Assembly (NCBI RefSeq): GCF_002222055.1
Contig: NZ_MUGS01000014.1
Span: forward strand, 118,042 to 182,041
Length of the DNA: 64,000 nt
Origin: Flavobacterium araucananum
GTDB lineage: Bacteria > Bacteroidota > Bacteroidia > Flavobacteriales > Flavobacteriaceae
Reading direction: 5' to 3'
Shown here: in pieces, positions 50,278 to 59,199 of the stretch
Numbering within the stretch: position 1 is the first letter of the stretch
How the letters are laid out: every line of letters begins with the position of its first letter
Translations under genes and position numbers: made by a program
Notes under the pieces: generated by a model
The model's input: the letters and a program-made list of their open reading frames with translations, nothing else
What the model was told of the DNA's origin: nothing
Databases searched by the model: none

Positions 50278-50325
50278 AATGGAGAACAAAGAAGAATAGA
50301 AAATTAATACTTTAAACAAAACATT

Positions 50326-50763
50326 ATGAACGGAGCGCATTATCACTTAATATTGAACCACTTGCCTATTATTATACCTATTGTGGGTTTACTAGTTCTC
50401 ATAGGTGGATTTATAGTAAAATCTGAAATTGTAAAAAGAACAGCTTACTGTATTTTTATACTGGGAGCAATTACAGCATTTGCAGCAATAGCAACAGGCG
50501 AAGGCGCCGAGCACGTGGTAAAACAAATTGACGGAATCTCTAAAAGTTTAATCCATGAACATGAAGAAAAAGCAGAGGTATTTGCTTTACTATCCTATGT
50601 ATTGGGCATAAGTTCGATAGTTGCTTTATGGAGCAATTGGAAAAAGAAATTGTATGCTAATTATATTGCATTGGCTATACTGGTGTACTCTCTGGCAGTT
50701 TTATACTTTGGTCAGCAAACAGGAACTACAGGCGGAGAAATCAGACATTCTGAAATTAGATAA
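50326..50763 (+). CDS. DUF2231-like four-helix membrane protein
   Basis: This 145-residue protein starts MNGAHYHLILNHLPIIIPIVG, with the HLxxxHxPI-type pattern of DUF2231. It has four membrane helices (about 13-32, 38-57, 80-98, 108-126), and an acidic/His loop, GEGAEHVVKQIDG and HEHEEKAE, between helices 2 and 3 that could bind metal or haem. DUF2231 proteins are small redox or metal-associated membrane proteins of unknown role. It is monocistronic as far as I can see. Confidence 0.72.
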   Translation: MNGAHYHLILNHLPIIIPIVGLLVLIGGFIVKSEIVKRTAYCIFILGAITAFAAIATGEGAEHVVKQIDGISKSLIHEHEEKAEVFALLSYVLGISSIVALWSNWKKKLYANYIALAILVYSLAVLYFGQQTGTTGGEIRHSEIR

Positions 50764-50818
50764 TTTCTAACTGATTATTTCATTAAATATTTACGGACCT
50801 AAAATAGTATTATAAAAT

Positions 50819-50833
50819 TCAGAATCATTCTAC
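50819..50833. promoter_or_regulatory. Fur-family-like 7-1-7 box before DUF/VIT1 unit
   Basis: TCAGAATCATTCTAC keeps the AGAAT-C-ATTCT core of the box at 49488 (5 of 7 outer positions). It lies 65 bp before ATG 50898. Confidence 0.45.
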
Positions 50834-50897
50834 GGGTTTTAACACATTGTTTTATAGTAGGTTAATTTAATTTTATAAAAAAACAAACATTTTTAAT

Positions 50898-51296
50898 ATG
50901 GGTGTAATTCTCAATGAGGCAAAGCTTCATTCTATACTGGAAGAAATAGATTTAGGTATTAACAAACTTAACGACCAAAAGATAATAGCCTTTTTCAAAT
51001 TTTTAGGATTTAAAGACCGTGAGGATATTCCTAAGAATTTTCTTGATTGGCAAACCATACTTGTTGTATTGCCTGATCGCGAAATGTTAAATGAGATTAA
51101 GAAATATAAGGATTCAATATCCCGAATTTCATTTGTTACAAACACAAATGCAAAGCAGATTCATATCTATGATATGAATGACTGGAAAAGTGCTGCACAA
51201 AACAAAACAGCATTACAAATAAGACAGTTTCTAAAAACTAATTTTGGAGGTACTGAAAAAATCTCTAAAAGTCCGGACTGGGTTAAACTAAAATAA
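50898..51296 (+). CDS. Hypothetical soluble protein preceding VIT1
   Basis: This 132-residue protein reads GVILNEAKLHSILEEIDLGI then WQTILVVLPDREMLNEIKKY and KQIHIYDMNDWKSAA. The mixed alpha/beta pattern, with a LVVLP strand and a helix, could be a small regulatory domain. It has no membrane segment. It ends 10 bp before the VIT1-type transporter gene, so the two are co-transcribed, and a role in metal handling is inferred. Confidence 0.62.
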   Translation: MGVILNEAKLHSILEEIDLGINKLNDQKIIAFFKFLGFKDREDIPKNFLDWQTILVVLPDREMLNEIKKYKDSISRISFVTNTNAKQIHIYDMNDWKSAAQNKTALQIRQFLKTNFGGTEKISKSPDWVKLK

Positions 51297-51305
51297 ATTA
51301 GAATT

Positions 51306-51995
51306 ATGGAGACTGAAGTTCATTATATTAACAGAAGCGGATGGCTCAGGGCAGCTGTCCTGGGTGCAAACGACGGAATTTTATCGACCACCAGTTTAGC
51401 GATTGGTGTTGCGGCGGCGAGTGTAACCAGAGAACCTATTTTGCTTGCGGCAGTAGCAGGTTTAGTTGCCGGTGCGCTTTCCATGGCGGCAGGCGAATAT
51501 GTATCGGTAAGTTCCCAAGCTGATGTTGAAACAGCTGATTTAAAAAGAGAAAAAAATGCACTCGATACCTTGCCCGAAGAAGAACTGGAAGAACTCACCG
51601 ATATTTACATTCAAAGAGGTTTAAATAAAGAACTGGCCAGGCAGGTTGCTGTCGAATTAACGGCTCATGATGCCCTTGAAGCCCATGCGCGGGACGAACT
51701 GGGAATTAATGAAATCACACAGGCCAATCCTTTAACTGCAGCTTTTGCATCGGCAGTATCCTTTATCATTGGAGGTTTATTGCCGCTTTTGGTGGCTATT
51801 TTTGCCCCTATCAAAGAAATGGTATTTTATCAGTATGGTTTCTCCATACTCTTTTTGGCATTATCGGGAATACTTGCCGCTAAAGCAGGAGGTTCACATA
51901 CTTTTAAAGCAGTATTGCGTATCTGTATCTGGGGCACCTTTGCCATGGCAGCCTCGGCATTGGTGGGCTATATTTTTGGTGTCCAGACTGCTTAG
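51306..51995 (+). CDS. VIT1/CCC1 family Fe2+/Mn2+ transporter
   Basis: This 229-residue membrane protein has the CCC1/VIT1 signature: GWLRAAVLGANDGILSTTSLAIGVAAAS, GALSMAAGEYVSVSSQADVE, the acidic EEELEELTDIYIQRGL cytoplasmic segment, ALEAHARDELGI, and ASAVSFIIGGLLPLL. Five membrane helices are expected. It exports iron or manganese from the cytoplasm or stores it. It is linked with the preceding gene and has a Fur-like box 5' of the unit. Confidence 0.92.
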   Translation: METEVHYINRSGWLRAAVLGANDGILSTTSLAIGVAAASVTREPILLAAVAGLVAGALSMAAGEYVSVSSQADVETADLKREKNALDTLPEEELEELTDIYIQRGLNKELARQVAVELTAHDALEAHARDELGINEITQANPLTAAFASAVSFIIGGLLPLLVAIFAPIKEMVFYQYGFSILFLALSGILAAKAGGSHTFKAVLRICIWGTFAMAASALVGYIFGVQTA

Positions 51996-52101
51996 AAAAT
52001 AGTTTTTTTGATTTAAAATTTAATCGAATCTTAAGAAAGCAAAAAAAATAAGATACCCAACAATTCGTTATTTCGTATATACCTAAAAACAAATCCGTAA
52101 A

Positions 52102-52536
52102 ATGAAACTAATTACATTATTCCTTTTAATGACAGTGCTTCCCATCAACTGGGAACCTGACTTTACTAATGCCAAAAAAGTGGCAAAGGAAAAGCACGAA
52201 TTAATTCTGTTGAACTTCTCCGGTTCAGACTGGTGCGGCCCTTGTATCGTAACACGCAGAGACTATCTTGAAAGTCAAACATTCACCCAAATGGCAAATG
52301 AAAATCTGGTACTCGTTAATGCTGATTTTCCAAGAAAGAAGAAAAACATTGGAACTCCCCAGCAAATAAAGCGAAACGAGGATTTAGCCGAGATTTACAA
52401 TAAAGAAGGAAGTTTCCCCCTAACCCTGCTTCTTGATGCTGATGGTAAAGTAATCAAAACCTGGCACGGAAAACCAGAAACTACTCCCGAAGAATGGACT
52501 GCCGAAATAAAAGCGATCTGTGACAGCAAAAAGTAA
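52102..52536 (+). CDS. Exported thioredoxin-family protein
   Basis: This 144-residue protein has a hydrophobic N-terminus (MKLITLFLLMTVLP, probably a short signal) and the thioredoxin active site SGSDWCGPCIVTRRDY. It also has FPLTLLLDADGKVIKTWHG, the cis-Pro loop region. It resembles small periplasmic thiol-disulphide reductases. Its end overlaps the ApbE gene by 17 bp, so it is first in an operon with ApbE, DUF4266 and DUF3570 genes. Confidence 0.88.
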   Translation: MKLITLFLLMTVLPINWEPDFTNAKKVAKEKHELILLNFSGSDWCGPCIVTRRDYLESQTFTQMANENLVLVNADFPRKKKNIGTPQQIKRNEDLAEIYNKEGSFPLTLLLDADGKVIKTWHGKPETTPEEWTAEIKAICDSKK

Positions 52537-53470
52537 CATACTGAAAAAACAGAAGTATTCCGAGTCCCTTAAACTCATGGGAAATAACTTTACCATTACG
52601 GTTGTTGCCGAAAATGAGAAAACAGGAAAGGAGAATATTAATCTTGCTATTGAAGAAATAAGACGCATCGAAAGACTTTTGACTACGTATAAAGACGACA
52701 GCCAGACCAATCTGATTAATGAAAATGCAGGAATTAAAGCGGTTAAAGTAGATCCTGAAGTTTTTAATCTTATCGAAAGATGTATTGGAATTTCAAGAAT
52801 TACACAAGGGGCTTTTGATATTTCATACGGAAGTATCAATAAAAGTCTATGGAATTTTGACAAGACAATGACCCAGTTACCAGATGCCGAAACAGCCCTC
52901 AAAATGGTACACCTTATTGATTATAGAAACATAATTCTCGACAAGGAAAACACAACCGTATTTTTAAAAGAAAAAGGAATGCGAATTGGTTTTGGCGGAA
53001 TCGGAAAAGGATATGCCGCCGAGATGGCAAAACAAGTTCTGATAAAACATAATGTTCAAAGCGGCATTATTAATGCCAGCGGAGATCTCTCTGCCTGGGG
53101 ATTACAGCCTGATGGAAAAAAATGGACCATTGGCGTAGCAGATCCTGATGCTCCAAATGCAGCATTTTCTTATATGGAAATATCCAATAAAGCGGTGGCA
53201 ACATCCGGGAATTATGAAAAGTTCGCAACCATTAACGGCAAAAAATATTCACATACCATTGACCCAAAAACAGGATTGCCTATAACCGGAATTAAAAGTG
53301 TGACCATTATTAGCGGAAACGCAGAATTTGCAGATGCAATGGCAACACCAATAGCGGTTATGGGCATTAAAGCAGGCTTGTTTTTAATAGATCAGATAGC
53401 AGATCTATATTGTATAATAATCGACGACAACAACAAAATTTACACTTCAAAAAACATTAACCTGAAATGA
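52520..53470 (+). CDS. apbE: FAD:protein FMN transferase
   Basis: This 316-residue ApbE-family protein has LKLMGNNFTITV, IGISRITQGAFDISYG, IGFGGIGKGYAAEMAKQVL, GIINASGDLSAWG and NYEKFATINGKKYSHTIDPKTGLP, with the metal/FAD-binding residues in place. It attaches FMN covalently to Thr/Ser of target proteins in the periplasm. The GTG start at 52520 lies within the thioredoxin gene, and no better internal start is seen. It has no obvious signal peptide, which is odd for this family. Confidence 0.9.
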   Translation: MTAKSNILKKQKYSESLKLMGNNFTITVVAENEKTGKENINLAIEEIRRIERLLTTYKDDSQTNLINENAGIKAVKVDPEVFNLIERCIGISRITQGAFDISYGSINKSLWNFDKTMTQLPDAETALKMVHLIDYRNIILDKENTTVFLKEKGMRIGFGGIGKGYAAEMAKQVLIKHNVQSGIINASGDLSAWGLQPDGKKWTIGVADPDAPNAAFSYMEISNKAVATSGNYEKFATINGKKYSHTIDPKTGLPITGIKSVTIISGNAEFADAMATPIAVMGIKAGLFLIDQIADLYCIIIDDNNKIYTSKNINLK

Positions 53471-53700
53471 AAAAGCCAAAACAAAAAGCGCTCGTACTAT
53501 TCTGCAGCATTGCTTTTACGGGCATTCTACTCACCTCCTGCACATCGGTAAAAGAATACCAGAAAGGGAAAATCAACGATTCTGAAATGGTACTTTCTAA
53601 CAGAAAAATCGAAAAAACAGAACTTAGTTTTCAATCCTACCGAGAAGGAGCTTCCGGAGCAAATTCAGGAAAAAGCGGCGGCGGCTGTGGTTGTAACTAA
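53467..53700 (+). CDS. DUF4266 small lipoprotein
   Basis: This 77-residue protein has a lipoprotein signal (GILLTSCTS, Cys25 or so), a short polar middle, and the Gly/Cys-rich tail ASGANSGKSGGGCGCN that marks DUF4266. It overlaps the ApbE gene by 4 bp. In Bacteroidota this family regularly stands between ApbE and DUF3570 genes (from memory), so the three probably work together in periplasmic redox chemistry. The tail contains SGAN, near the SGA[ST] flavinylation motif. Confidence 0.88.
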   Translation: MKKPKQKALVLFCSIAFTGILLTSCTSVKEYQKGKINDSEMVLSNRKIEKTELSFQSYREGASGANSGKSGGGCGCN

Positions 53701-53718
53701 TTTTCATACCATTAAAAA

Positions 53719-54903
53719 ATGAAAAGAATATTCATTACAGGATTTGCCTTACTGGCATTATTTCAAACAAGAGCACAAAATGTTCCTACAGATTCTACCA
53801 GTTATAAAAGTAAAAAATTAAAACTGGAAGAAGTAAATCTGGTTTCCAGTTATTATAAGCAAAACGGAGACAATTCTGCCGTTACAGGCGGAATTGGTTC
53901 TGAACATCTTACCGATATTGCCAATACCATCGATGTAAAATTGGTAAAATACGGCCAGACCGGAATCAAGCATACTTTTGATATTGAAGCTGGTATTGAT
54001 CATTATACCTCGGCATCATCAGATATGATTGATCTGAGCGCCAATTCATCTGCATCATCTTCTGATAACCGCTTCTACCCTTCTTTAACTTATCTGAGAG
54101 AAAACGAAGAAAAAGGAAGAACATTGGGTATTGGCGTTTCATCATCAACTGAATTTGATTACCAGTCTTTTGGAGGCAATATCAGCTTCTCGCAAAAAAC
54201 GAGAGACCGCAATGGAGAATTTACAGCTAAATTTCAAACCTTTATCGATCAGTTAAAATTAATTGAACCTGTTGAACTTCGTACTTCTGGAGGCGAAGGT
54301 TATGGCAGCGCCAACCGAAATACTTTTGCAGGAACTTTAAGTTATTCTCAGGTTGTAAATAAAAATCTGCAGGTGATGCTTGTAGGTGATGTGATTAGTC
54401 AAAACGGTTATTTAAGTCTTCCTTTTCACAGGGTTTATTTCGCAGATGGTTCAGTGCATCAGGAAAAAATGCCGGATACAAGACTCAAAATTCCACTGGG
54501 AATCAGGGCCAGTTATTTCCTTGGAGATAACGTAATTATTCGTGCTTATTACAGATATTATACTGATGACTGGAGCCTCAAAGCACATACTGCCGATCTT
54601 GAAATTCCTGTAAAATTAACTCAGGCCTTTTCGATAAGTCCGTTTTACAGGTATTATACTCAAACGGGAACGAAGTATTTTAAACCGTATGGTGAACATA
54701 CAGCAGCGGACGAATATTACACCAGCAACTATGATTTGTCTAAGTTCGATAGTAGTTTCTTTGGGATGGGAATGAAATTCACGCCCCTTAACGGAATATT
54801 TGGTCTTAAACACTGGAATACATTGGAGATTCGTTACGGTCATTATACCAGAACGACAAATATGACTTCGGATATTATTAGCATCAATATTAAATATAAA
54901 TAG
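53719..54903 (+). CDS. DUF3570 outer-membrane-type beta protein
   Basis: This 394-residue exported protein has a signal peptide (residues 1-19, ending RAQ) and the DUF3570 pattern: DIANTIDVKLVKYGQTGIKHTFDIEAGIDHYTSAS, Ser/Asp-rich SANSSASSSDNRFYPSL, then alternating strands with SYSQVVNKNLQVMLV and YRYYTDDWSLKAHT. The C-terminal strand ends KYK. It is probably an outer-membrane barrel or surface protein, linked by operon context to ApbE/DUF4266 flavoprotein chemistry. Function is unknown. Confidence 0.86.
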   Translation: MKRIFITGFALLALFQTRAQNVPTDSTSYKSKKLKLEEVNLVSSYYKQNGDNSAVTGGIGSEHLTDIANTIDVKLVKYGQTGIKHTFDIEAGIDHYTSASSDMIDLSANSSASSSDNRFYPSLTYLRENEEKGRTLGIGVSSSTEFDYQSFGGNISFSQKTRDRNGEFTAKFQTFIDQLKLIEPVELRTSGGEGYGSANRNTFAGTLSYSQVVNKNLQVMLVGDVISQNGYLSLPFHRVYFADGSVHQEKMPDTRLKIPLGIRASYFLGDNVIIRAYYRYYTDDWSLKAHTADLEIPVKLTQAFSISPFYRYYTQTGTKYFKPYGEHTAADEYYTSNYDLSKFDSSFFGMGMKFTPLNGIFGLKHWNTLEIRYGHYTRTTNMTSDIISINIKYK

Positions 54904-54920
54904 AGTATAAAATCATATTT

Positions 54921-54958
54921 AATAACAAAAGCCCTATAGTAATAGGGCTTTTGTTATT
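54921..54958. terminator. Long perfect-stem terminator after DUF3570
   Basis: AATAACAAAAGCCCTA pairs exactly (16 bp) with TAGGGCTTTTGTTATT around a 6-nt loop. The symmetric A/T-rich base can act for both strands, and it closes the plus-strand operon. Confidence 0.88.
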
Positions 54959-55030
54959 AAATAAATATAGCAAATAGTAACAGTAGTCATCAACTGTTGC
55001 TTTTTAACTTTATTACATGATTATATATTA

Positions 55031-55480
55031 TCAGAAATCTTTTAATGCATCTTCTAACTTATATTTCTCCTGAAGATAGTCTTCTTTTAATGAGTCAATT
55101 GTATACTGTAGAGCTGGATCATATTTTTCAATATGAATTGCAAACCCTCTAATATATTTTACTTTTTTCTTCAATTGATCAAGATGCTGTTGAGCTTTCC
55201 TAATAGATGAATTAATATACTCGCGCTCATCTGGCGGATGAGATTCCACTTCCTTTCGCTGCTGCTCTATAGTGAGCTTCGCCGAATCCATTATACTATC
55301 TGATTCCCTATTTAATAAGAACCACTTTCTAACCATCCTATTACTGACTTCTGAAGTTTCAGATGAATCTGTGTCAACACCATTGTCATTAGAACCTGTC
55401 CAATCCTTTTGTTGGCAGCAATATAACAGTGTGACCATGACAATCAGCATGCTGAACTTTGTTTTCATCTGTTTATTCAT
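55031..55480 (-). CDS. Lipoprotein with helical domain
   Basis: This 149-residue protein has a lipoprotein signal (LIVMVTLLYCC, Cys21 or Cys22). A Ser/Asp-rich linker follows (SNDNGVDTDSSETSE), then a charged helical domain with likely coiled coil (IRKAQQHLDQLKKKVKYIRG). No family is recognised. It starts MNKQMKTKF, and a start at the fifth residue (55468) is equally possible. It is alone on the minus strand and convergent with the DUF3570 operon. Confidence 0.65.
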   Translation of the reverse strand: MNKQMKTKFSMLIVMVTLLYCCQQKDWTGSNDNGVDTDSSETSEVSNRMVRKWFLLNRESDSIMDSAKLTIEQQRKEVESHPPDEREYINSSIRKAQQHLDQLKKKVKYIRGFAIHIEKYDPALQYTIDSLKEDYLQEKYKLEDALKDF

Positions 55481-55848
55481 TAAATTTTCCCTTTTATTAA
55501 ATATTTATAAATGCTATCTCTGAAGAATTTCAGTTCCCTCCAAAAATTATCTAGAACTACGAAACTCTGGAATTATAAATCGCAAAAAGACATTTGCAAT
55601 TGATGTACAAGAAATTACTACAACAATAAAAGTAGAATAAAAGGAAGTTCAAGAAAATGATATTTATCCATTTAATATGTGATATATAACATATAATTTA
55701 TTTAGGTCTGATGTGCCGAAAAATCCATACGATTGATCGTCCGTACTAAAGCATTCCGACCATCTAAATTGTTTAAAAATGACAAGCAAATTTTTAAATA
55801 TTTGTATTCCATTAATTCAAATATTTAAATAAAATAAAATTTGAAGTT

Positions 55849-56127
55849 GATACCTTTTTTGCCACAAAAAGTTAAGGCTGTCTCTTAGTACGTTAAGTAA
55901 AATTATAAGATTACATTTTATAGCAAAATCATATATAAAACGAAATACATTTTTGCTTCAATCCCCAACAGTACATCTAAACCAAATTTCTACAGCCAAT
56001 AAAAGACAGCACCTGCTTATAGCAAGACAATCTCTTCAAATCCTCCATAAAATGGTGTGAAATATTTCCTTTACGGCTCATCACAGCCAAAAGGAGCCTA
56101 TTGAAGATTATTGGCGCCTTTTTTTCG
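55849..56127. repeat. Repeat family R2, copy b (full length)
   Basis: The copy opens TACCTTTTTTGCCACAAAAA and ends in a terminator-like hairpin (AGGAGCC...GGCGCCTTTTTTT, 56092-56125). On the minus strand the middle reads FTPFYGGFEEI and, with stops, WL-KFGLDVLLGI, matching the FYKFYGRFEEI...GVLLVGHDFQWLEKFGL reading of copy c. It occupies part of the 1019-bp gene-free gap 55481-56499. The rest of that gap is AT-rich DNA with one Fur-like box. Confidence 0.55.
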
Positions 56128-56170
56128 TTTACACTATTAAATAAGGTAACTTTGAATCATTTTTTCTTTT

Positions 56171-56185
56171 TTAGAATCACTCTAA
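56171..56185. promoter_or_regulatory. Fur-family-like 7-1-7 box in long gap
   Basis: TTAGAATCACTCTAA is a 6-of-7 dyad like the boxes at 49488 and 50819. It lies 315 bp before the AraC gene start, so its target is uncertain. Confidence 0.35.
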
Positions 56186-56499
56186 AACAAGATACAACTC
56201 ATATTTACAATTGTTTTTTTTTCTCATCATCCGACTCCCCTTCTTGAATTATTATTCGTTACTCAACTGACGCAGAAAACTGGTTTATTTCTCAAATCAA
56301 AATCTTAAATAATTCCTTAATTTTTTTTATACAATTAATAAATAACTTTAGTTAATCATTTCTTAATCCGTTAAGAAAATCATTTACATTACTATAAATT
56401 CGCTTTGCTATTTCGTGTGAAATTAGCTATGTTTTGAAGAGTAACTAAATACCTTAATATTCAAAAGCAAATCCAAAAATAACTTTTATCTTAAAAAAA

Positions 56500-57636
56500 T
56501 TGATTTATACAACACTTTTAAATATTGCGATTTTTCAAGGAATCGTCTTAGGCTTAATTATTTTAAAGTCATCTATATTCAATAGTAATTCAAATAAATA
56601 TCTAGCCTACTTACTATTTGCACTTTCAATTATTTTACTAAATCATGTTTTTGAGATTGAAGATGTGCTTACCGCCCATCCTTTTCTACACTTTATTGAT
56701 AACATCGAGTGGATATTTCTATTACCGCCATTTCTATTCCTGTTTATTATAAACCGGATTGATAAAATTGCAAAAAGCAAGCAAAAAATCTATTTATATT
56801 TCACTCCATTTGCTTTTTCTGCCATCCTTAATATTGCCCGTGATCTTGATCATGTTGCAGGAATTTATACTATTCCTGAGTCAAGCATTTATATATTCAA
56901 AATACTTGGTCTAATTCATCTTATCCTAGCAGTTACATTTATTCCATTTCTTCTTTGTTATTCTTATTTTTTGATAAGACATTTAAAAGACCCACAGGAA
57001 AAAAAATGGATCATTACCTTACTAACAATCATTTCTTCATCGATATTTGCTTTTCTTATTATCTACCTAACCAGCCTATTTATTGAATTTGACCTTTCTG
57101 CCACTATGAGCATTTTGGCTTTAGCTGCAACATTCATAATTCACTGGACGTCTTATATGGGTATATACAGATACAAACTTGCAAAAAACAAAGAGGCTGT
57201 CTATAATTTTCTAAACCAGGATTTAACTATTTCATATAGTAATACTCAAATCTCAGAAGACCGAAGAGTTGAAGAATACAGGGAATCTATCACGCCAGAT
57301 AATCTTTATTTTCAAAAACTGGAACTTCTTTTTAAAGAACAGCACATTTATACCGACAGTAAATTAAACAGGGAAAAAGTTGCAGAACAATTAGGCATAA
57401 GTGCGGGATATGTTTCGCTAATTGTAAACACGATAACGGGGGATAATTTTGCCAATTACATTAATCAATATCGGGTTGCAGCTGTAAAGGAAATGATCTC
57501 CAATTCTGAATACGAAAACTATAATTTGTTGGCAATGGGACTGGAATCTGGCTTTTCTTCAAAAACAACTTTTTATAAAGCTTTTAAAAAAATTACCGGT
57601 CAAACACCAAATGAATATAAAAACAACAGTAAATAG
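56500..57636 (+). CDS. Membrane-anchored AraC-family regulator (paralog 1)
   Basis: This 378-residue protein has seven or so N-terminal membrane helices (about 1-230, starting IYTTLLNIAIFQGIVLGLII) and a C-terminal AraC-type HTH (about 270-375). The HTH contains NREKVAEQLGISAGYVSLIV, YINQYRVAAVKEMI and GLESGFSSKTTFYKAFKKITGQTPNEYK. The start is TTG, as in its paralog at 61170, and the two proteins align over their whole length. It is probably a membrane sensor that controls the small outer-membrane protein gene next to it, but the ligand is unknown. Confidence 0.87.
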   Translation: MIYTTLLNIAIFQGIVLGLIILKSSIFNSNSNKYLAYLLFALSIILLNHVFEIEDVLTAHPFLHFIDNIEWIFLLPPFLFLFIINRIDKIAKSKQKIYLYFTPFAFSAILNIARDLDHVAGIYTIPESSIYIFKILGLIHLILAVTFIPFLLCYSYFLIRHLKDPQEKKWIITLLTIISSSIFAFLIIYLTSLFIEFDLSATMSILALAATFIIHWTSYMGIYRYKLAKNKEAVYNFLNQDLTISYSNTQISEDRRVEEYRESITPDNLYFQKLELLFKEQHIYTDSKLNREKVAEQLGISAGYVSLIVNTITGDNFANYINQYRVAAVKEMISNSEYENYNLLAMGLESGFSSKTTFYKAFKKITGQTPNEYKNNSK

Positions 57637-57724
57637 GTGCCATTTTATACATTTTTGAGCTTTTGAAACCTTTTCTATTTTTTCTTAAGTGAATTTTGGA
57701 GCAAAATAATTCAAATCACTTTTT

Positions 57725-58261
57725 ATGAAAAAAATTTTATTACTTATCATTTTGTCTGCTTTTTATTCTGTCAATGCTCAAAATGAAACTGATCCTTATC
57801 AGAAAAACAATGAAATTAAAATAAATGCACTGGCTCCTTTATGGCAATCTTTTCAGGTTAGTTACGAAAGACATTTAAATCATAATTCCTCCTTAGGGCT
57901 TTCTTTTTATTATGTATTTGATAATACCAAAAATGAAAAAGATTTAAATTATTCAATATCTCCGTATTACAGAAGATATTTTGGTAAAAAATACGCATCA
58001 GGCTGGTTTGTTGAAGGATTTTCAATGCTGGCTTCAACAGATGGCAAAAAAATGTACGCTTCAGAAGATCATTCAATATATACCGAGAATCCCGACGTTA
58101 TTAATTTTGCTCTCGGTGCCGGCGGAGGCTGGAAATGGGTCAGTAAAAGTGGATTTCTTATTGAAGCAAATGTTGGTTATGGCGGTATATTAATCAATGC
58201 AAATAAGACTGACCATACTATTGTTGCAAAATTTGGAATAAGTGCAGGCTATAGATTTTAA
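57725..58261 (+). CDS. Small outer-membrane beta-barrel protein
   Basis: This 178-residue exported protein has a signal peptide (MKKILLLIILSAFYSVNAQ) and short alternating strands: QVSYERHLNHNSSLGLSFYY, YRRYFGKKYASGWFVEGF, FALGAGGGWKW, and a terminal strand ending AGYRF. This is the eight-stranded OmpA/OmpX-like barrel pattern, sometimes grouped as DUF3575. It follows the membrane AraC regulator gene by 88 bp on the same strand. Confidence 0.75.
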   Translation: MKKILLLIILSAFYSVNAQNETDPYQKNNEIKINALAPLWQSFQVSYERHLNHNSSLGLSFYYVFDNTKNEKDLNYSISPYYRRYFGKKYASGWFVEGFSMLASTDGKKMYASEDHSIYTENPDVINFALGAGGGWKWVSKSGFLIEANVGYGGILINANKTDHTIVAKFGISAGYRF

Positions 58262-58400
58262 TAAAACTTATAAAATAACTATCTGTTTGTAAAATCAATA
58301 ATTCAATCTAAAAAAAAGTCGAATTTTTATTGCAACTTTATAGAAATCAAGCATAAATTGGTTGGATATTTTAATGCTTCCCAATACGAAAATAAGTAAA

Positions 58401-58434
58401 AGCCTGATAAATCTAGATTAATCAGGCTTTTTTT
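58401..58434 (+). terminator. Rho-independent terminator after small barrel gene
   Basis: AGCCTGAT pairs with ATCAGGCT with an inner AATC/GATT pairing, followed by seven T. Confidence 0.88.
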
Positions 58435-58495
58435 GGTTCAATAATATTATTTCTATATCATTTATCAAGACTCGGAAAGATTGATATATTATTAT

Positions 58496-59197
58496 TTAAT
58501 TTTTTCTTACTATTTGAGATGTAACGGGCTCACCTCTTTCTGTAAAAATATCGTTGGCATAGTAGTTAATAAATTGTACAGGAACCCCAATACCTGTTGA
58601 AAGAGATGCTGTTGTCTGCAAATGATAATGCAAATGTGGTCCATTAGAATTACCGCTGTTTCCAGCCAAACCAACCTCTTGGCCCCTGATTACATTATCT
58701 CCTACCGCCACTTTTATAGAATTCTTTTTAAAATGAAGCATAAAAGAATATTCTCCATTCAAATGATCAATTATAATGTAATTACCTAAAACTTTTTTAG
58801 TGTTTTTAACTCCTGGAACATTATCATCAATAGAGTTTTCAACAGCAATTATTTTTCCGTCACCAGGCGCATTTAATCGTTGGCCAAAACAGTAATAATC
58901 TTCATTTTTGGTTCCATCTCCCGTATTTGTTCTCTTGTTGATTACTCTAACAATGTCCAATGCGTATCGCTGATGACGATTTGGGGCAAAATGATGATTT
59001 TCTTCTAGCGATTTTCCTCCTGCTACTATGTACCATTCGCCATCGAAAGGCAACTCTAATACTGTTTTTGTCTTATAATTTAAATAAATATCTTCGTCGA
59101 GTTTACCTTCATCTCCCATTAGAGTATCGACACAAGAAGTCAGTAAAAGAACAATAGCGAATAGCAAAGTGTAAACTGTATATTTGAAAATTTTCAT
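58496..59197 (-). CDS. M23-family peptidase lipoprotein
   Basis: This 233-residue lipoprotein (lipobox LLLTSC, Cys22) has an M23/LytM fold. FAPNRHQRYALDIVRV supplies the first zinc His/Asp, APGDGKIIAVENSIDD and NYIIIDHLNGEYSFMLHFKK follow, and GPHLHYHLQ carries the HxH zinc motif. These are intact, so it is likely to be an active peptidoglycan endopeptidase on the periplasmic side. It starts 2 bp after the barrel-protein gene (59928) on the minus strand and is co-transcribed with it. Confidence 0.87.
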   Translation of the reverse strand: MKIFKYTVYTLLFAIVLLLTSCVDTLMGDEGKLDEDIYLNYKTKTVLELPFDGEWYIVAGGKSLEENHHFAPNRHQRYALDIVRVINKRTNTGDGTKNEDYYCFGQRLNAPGDGKIIAVENSIDDNVPGVKNTKKVLGNYIIIDHLNGEYSFMLHFKKNSIKVAVGDNVIRGQEVGLAGNSGNSNGPHLHYHLQTTASLSTGIGVPVQFINYYANDIFTERGEPVTSQIVRKN

Positions 59198-59199
59198 AA

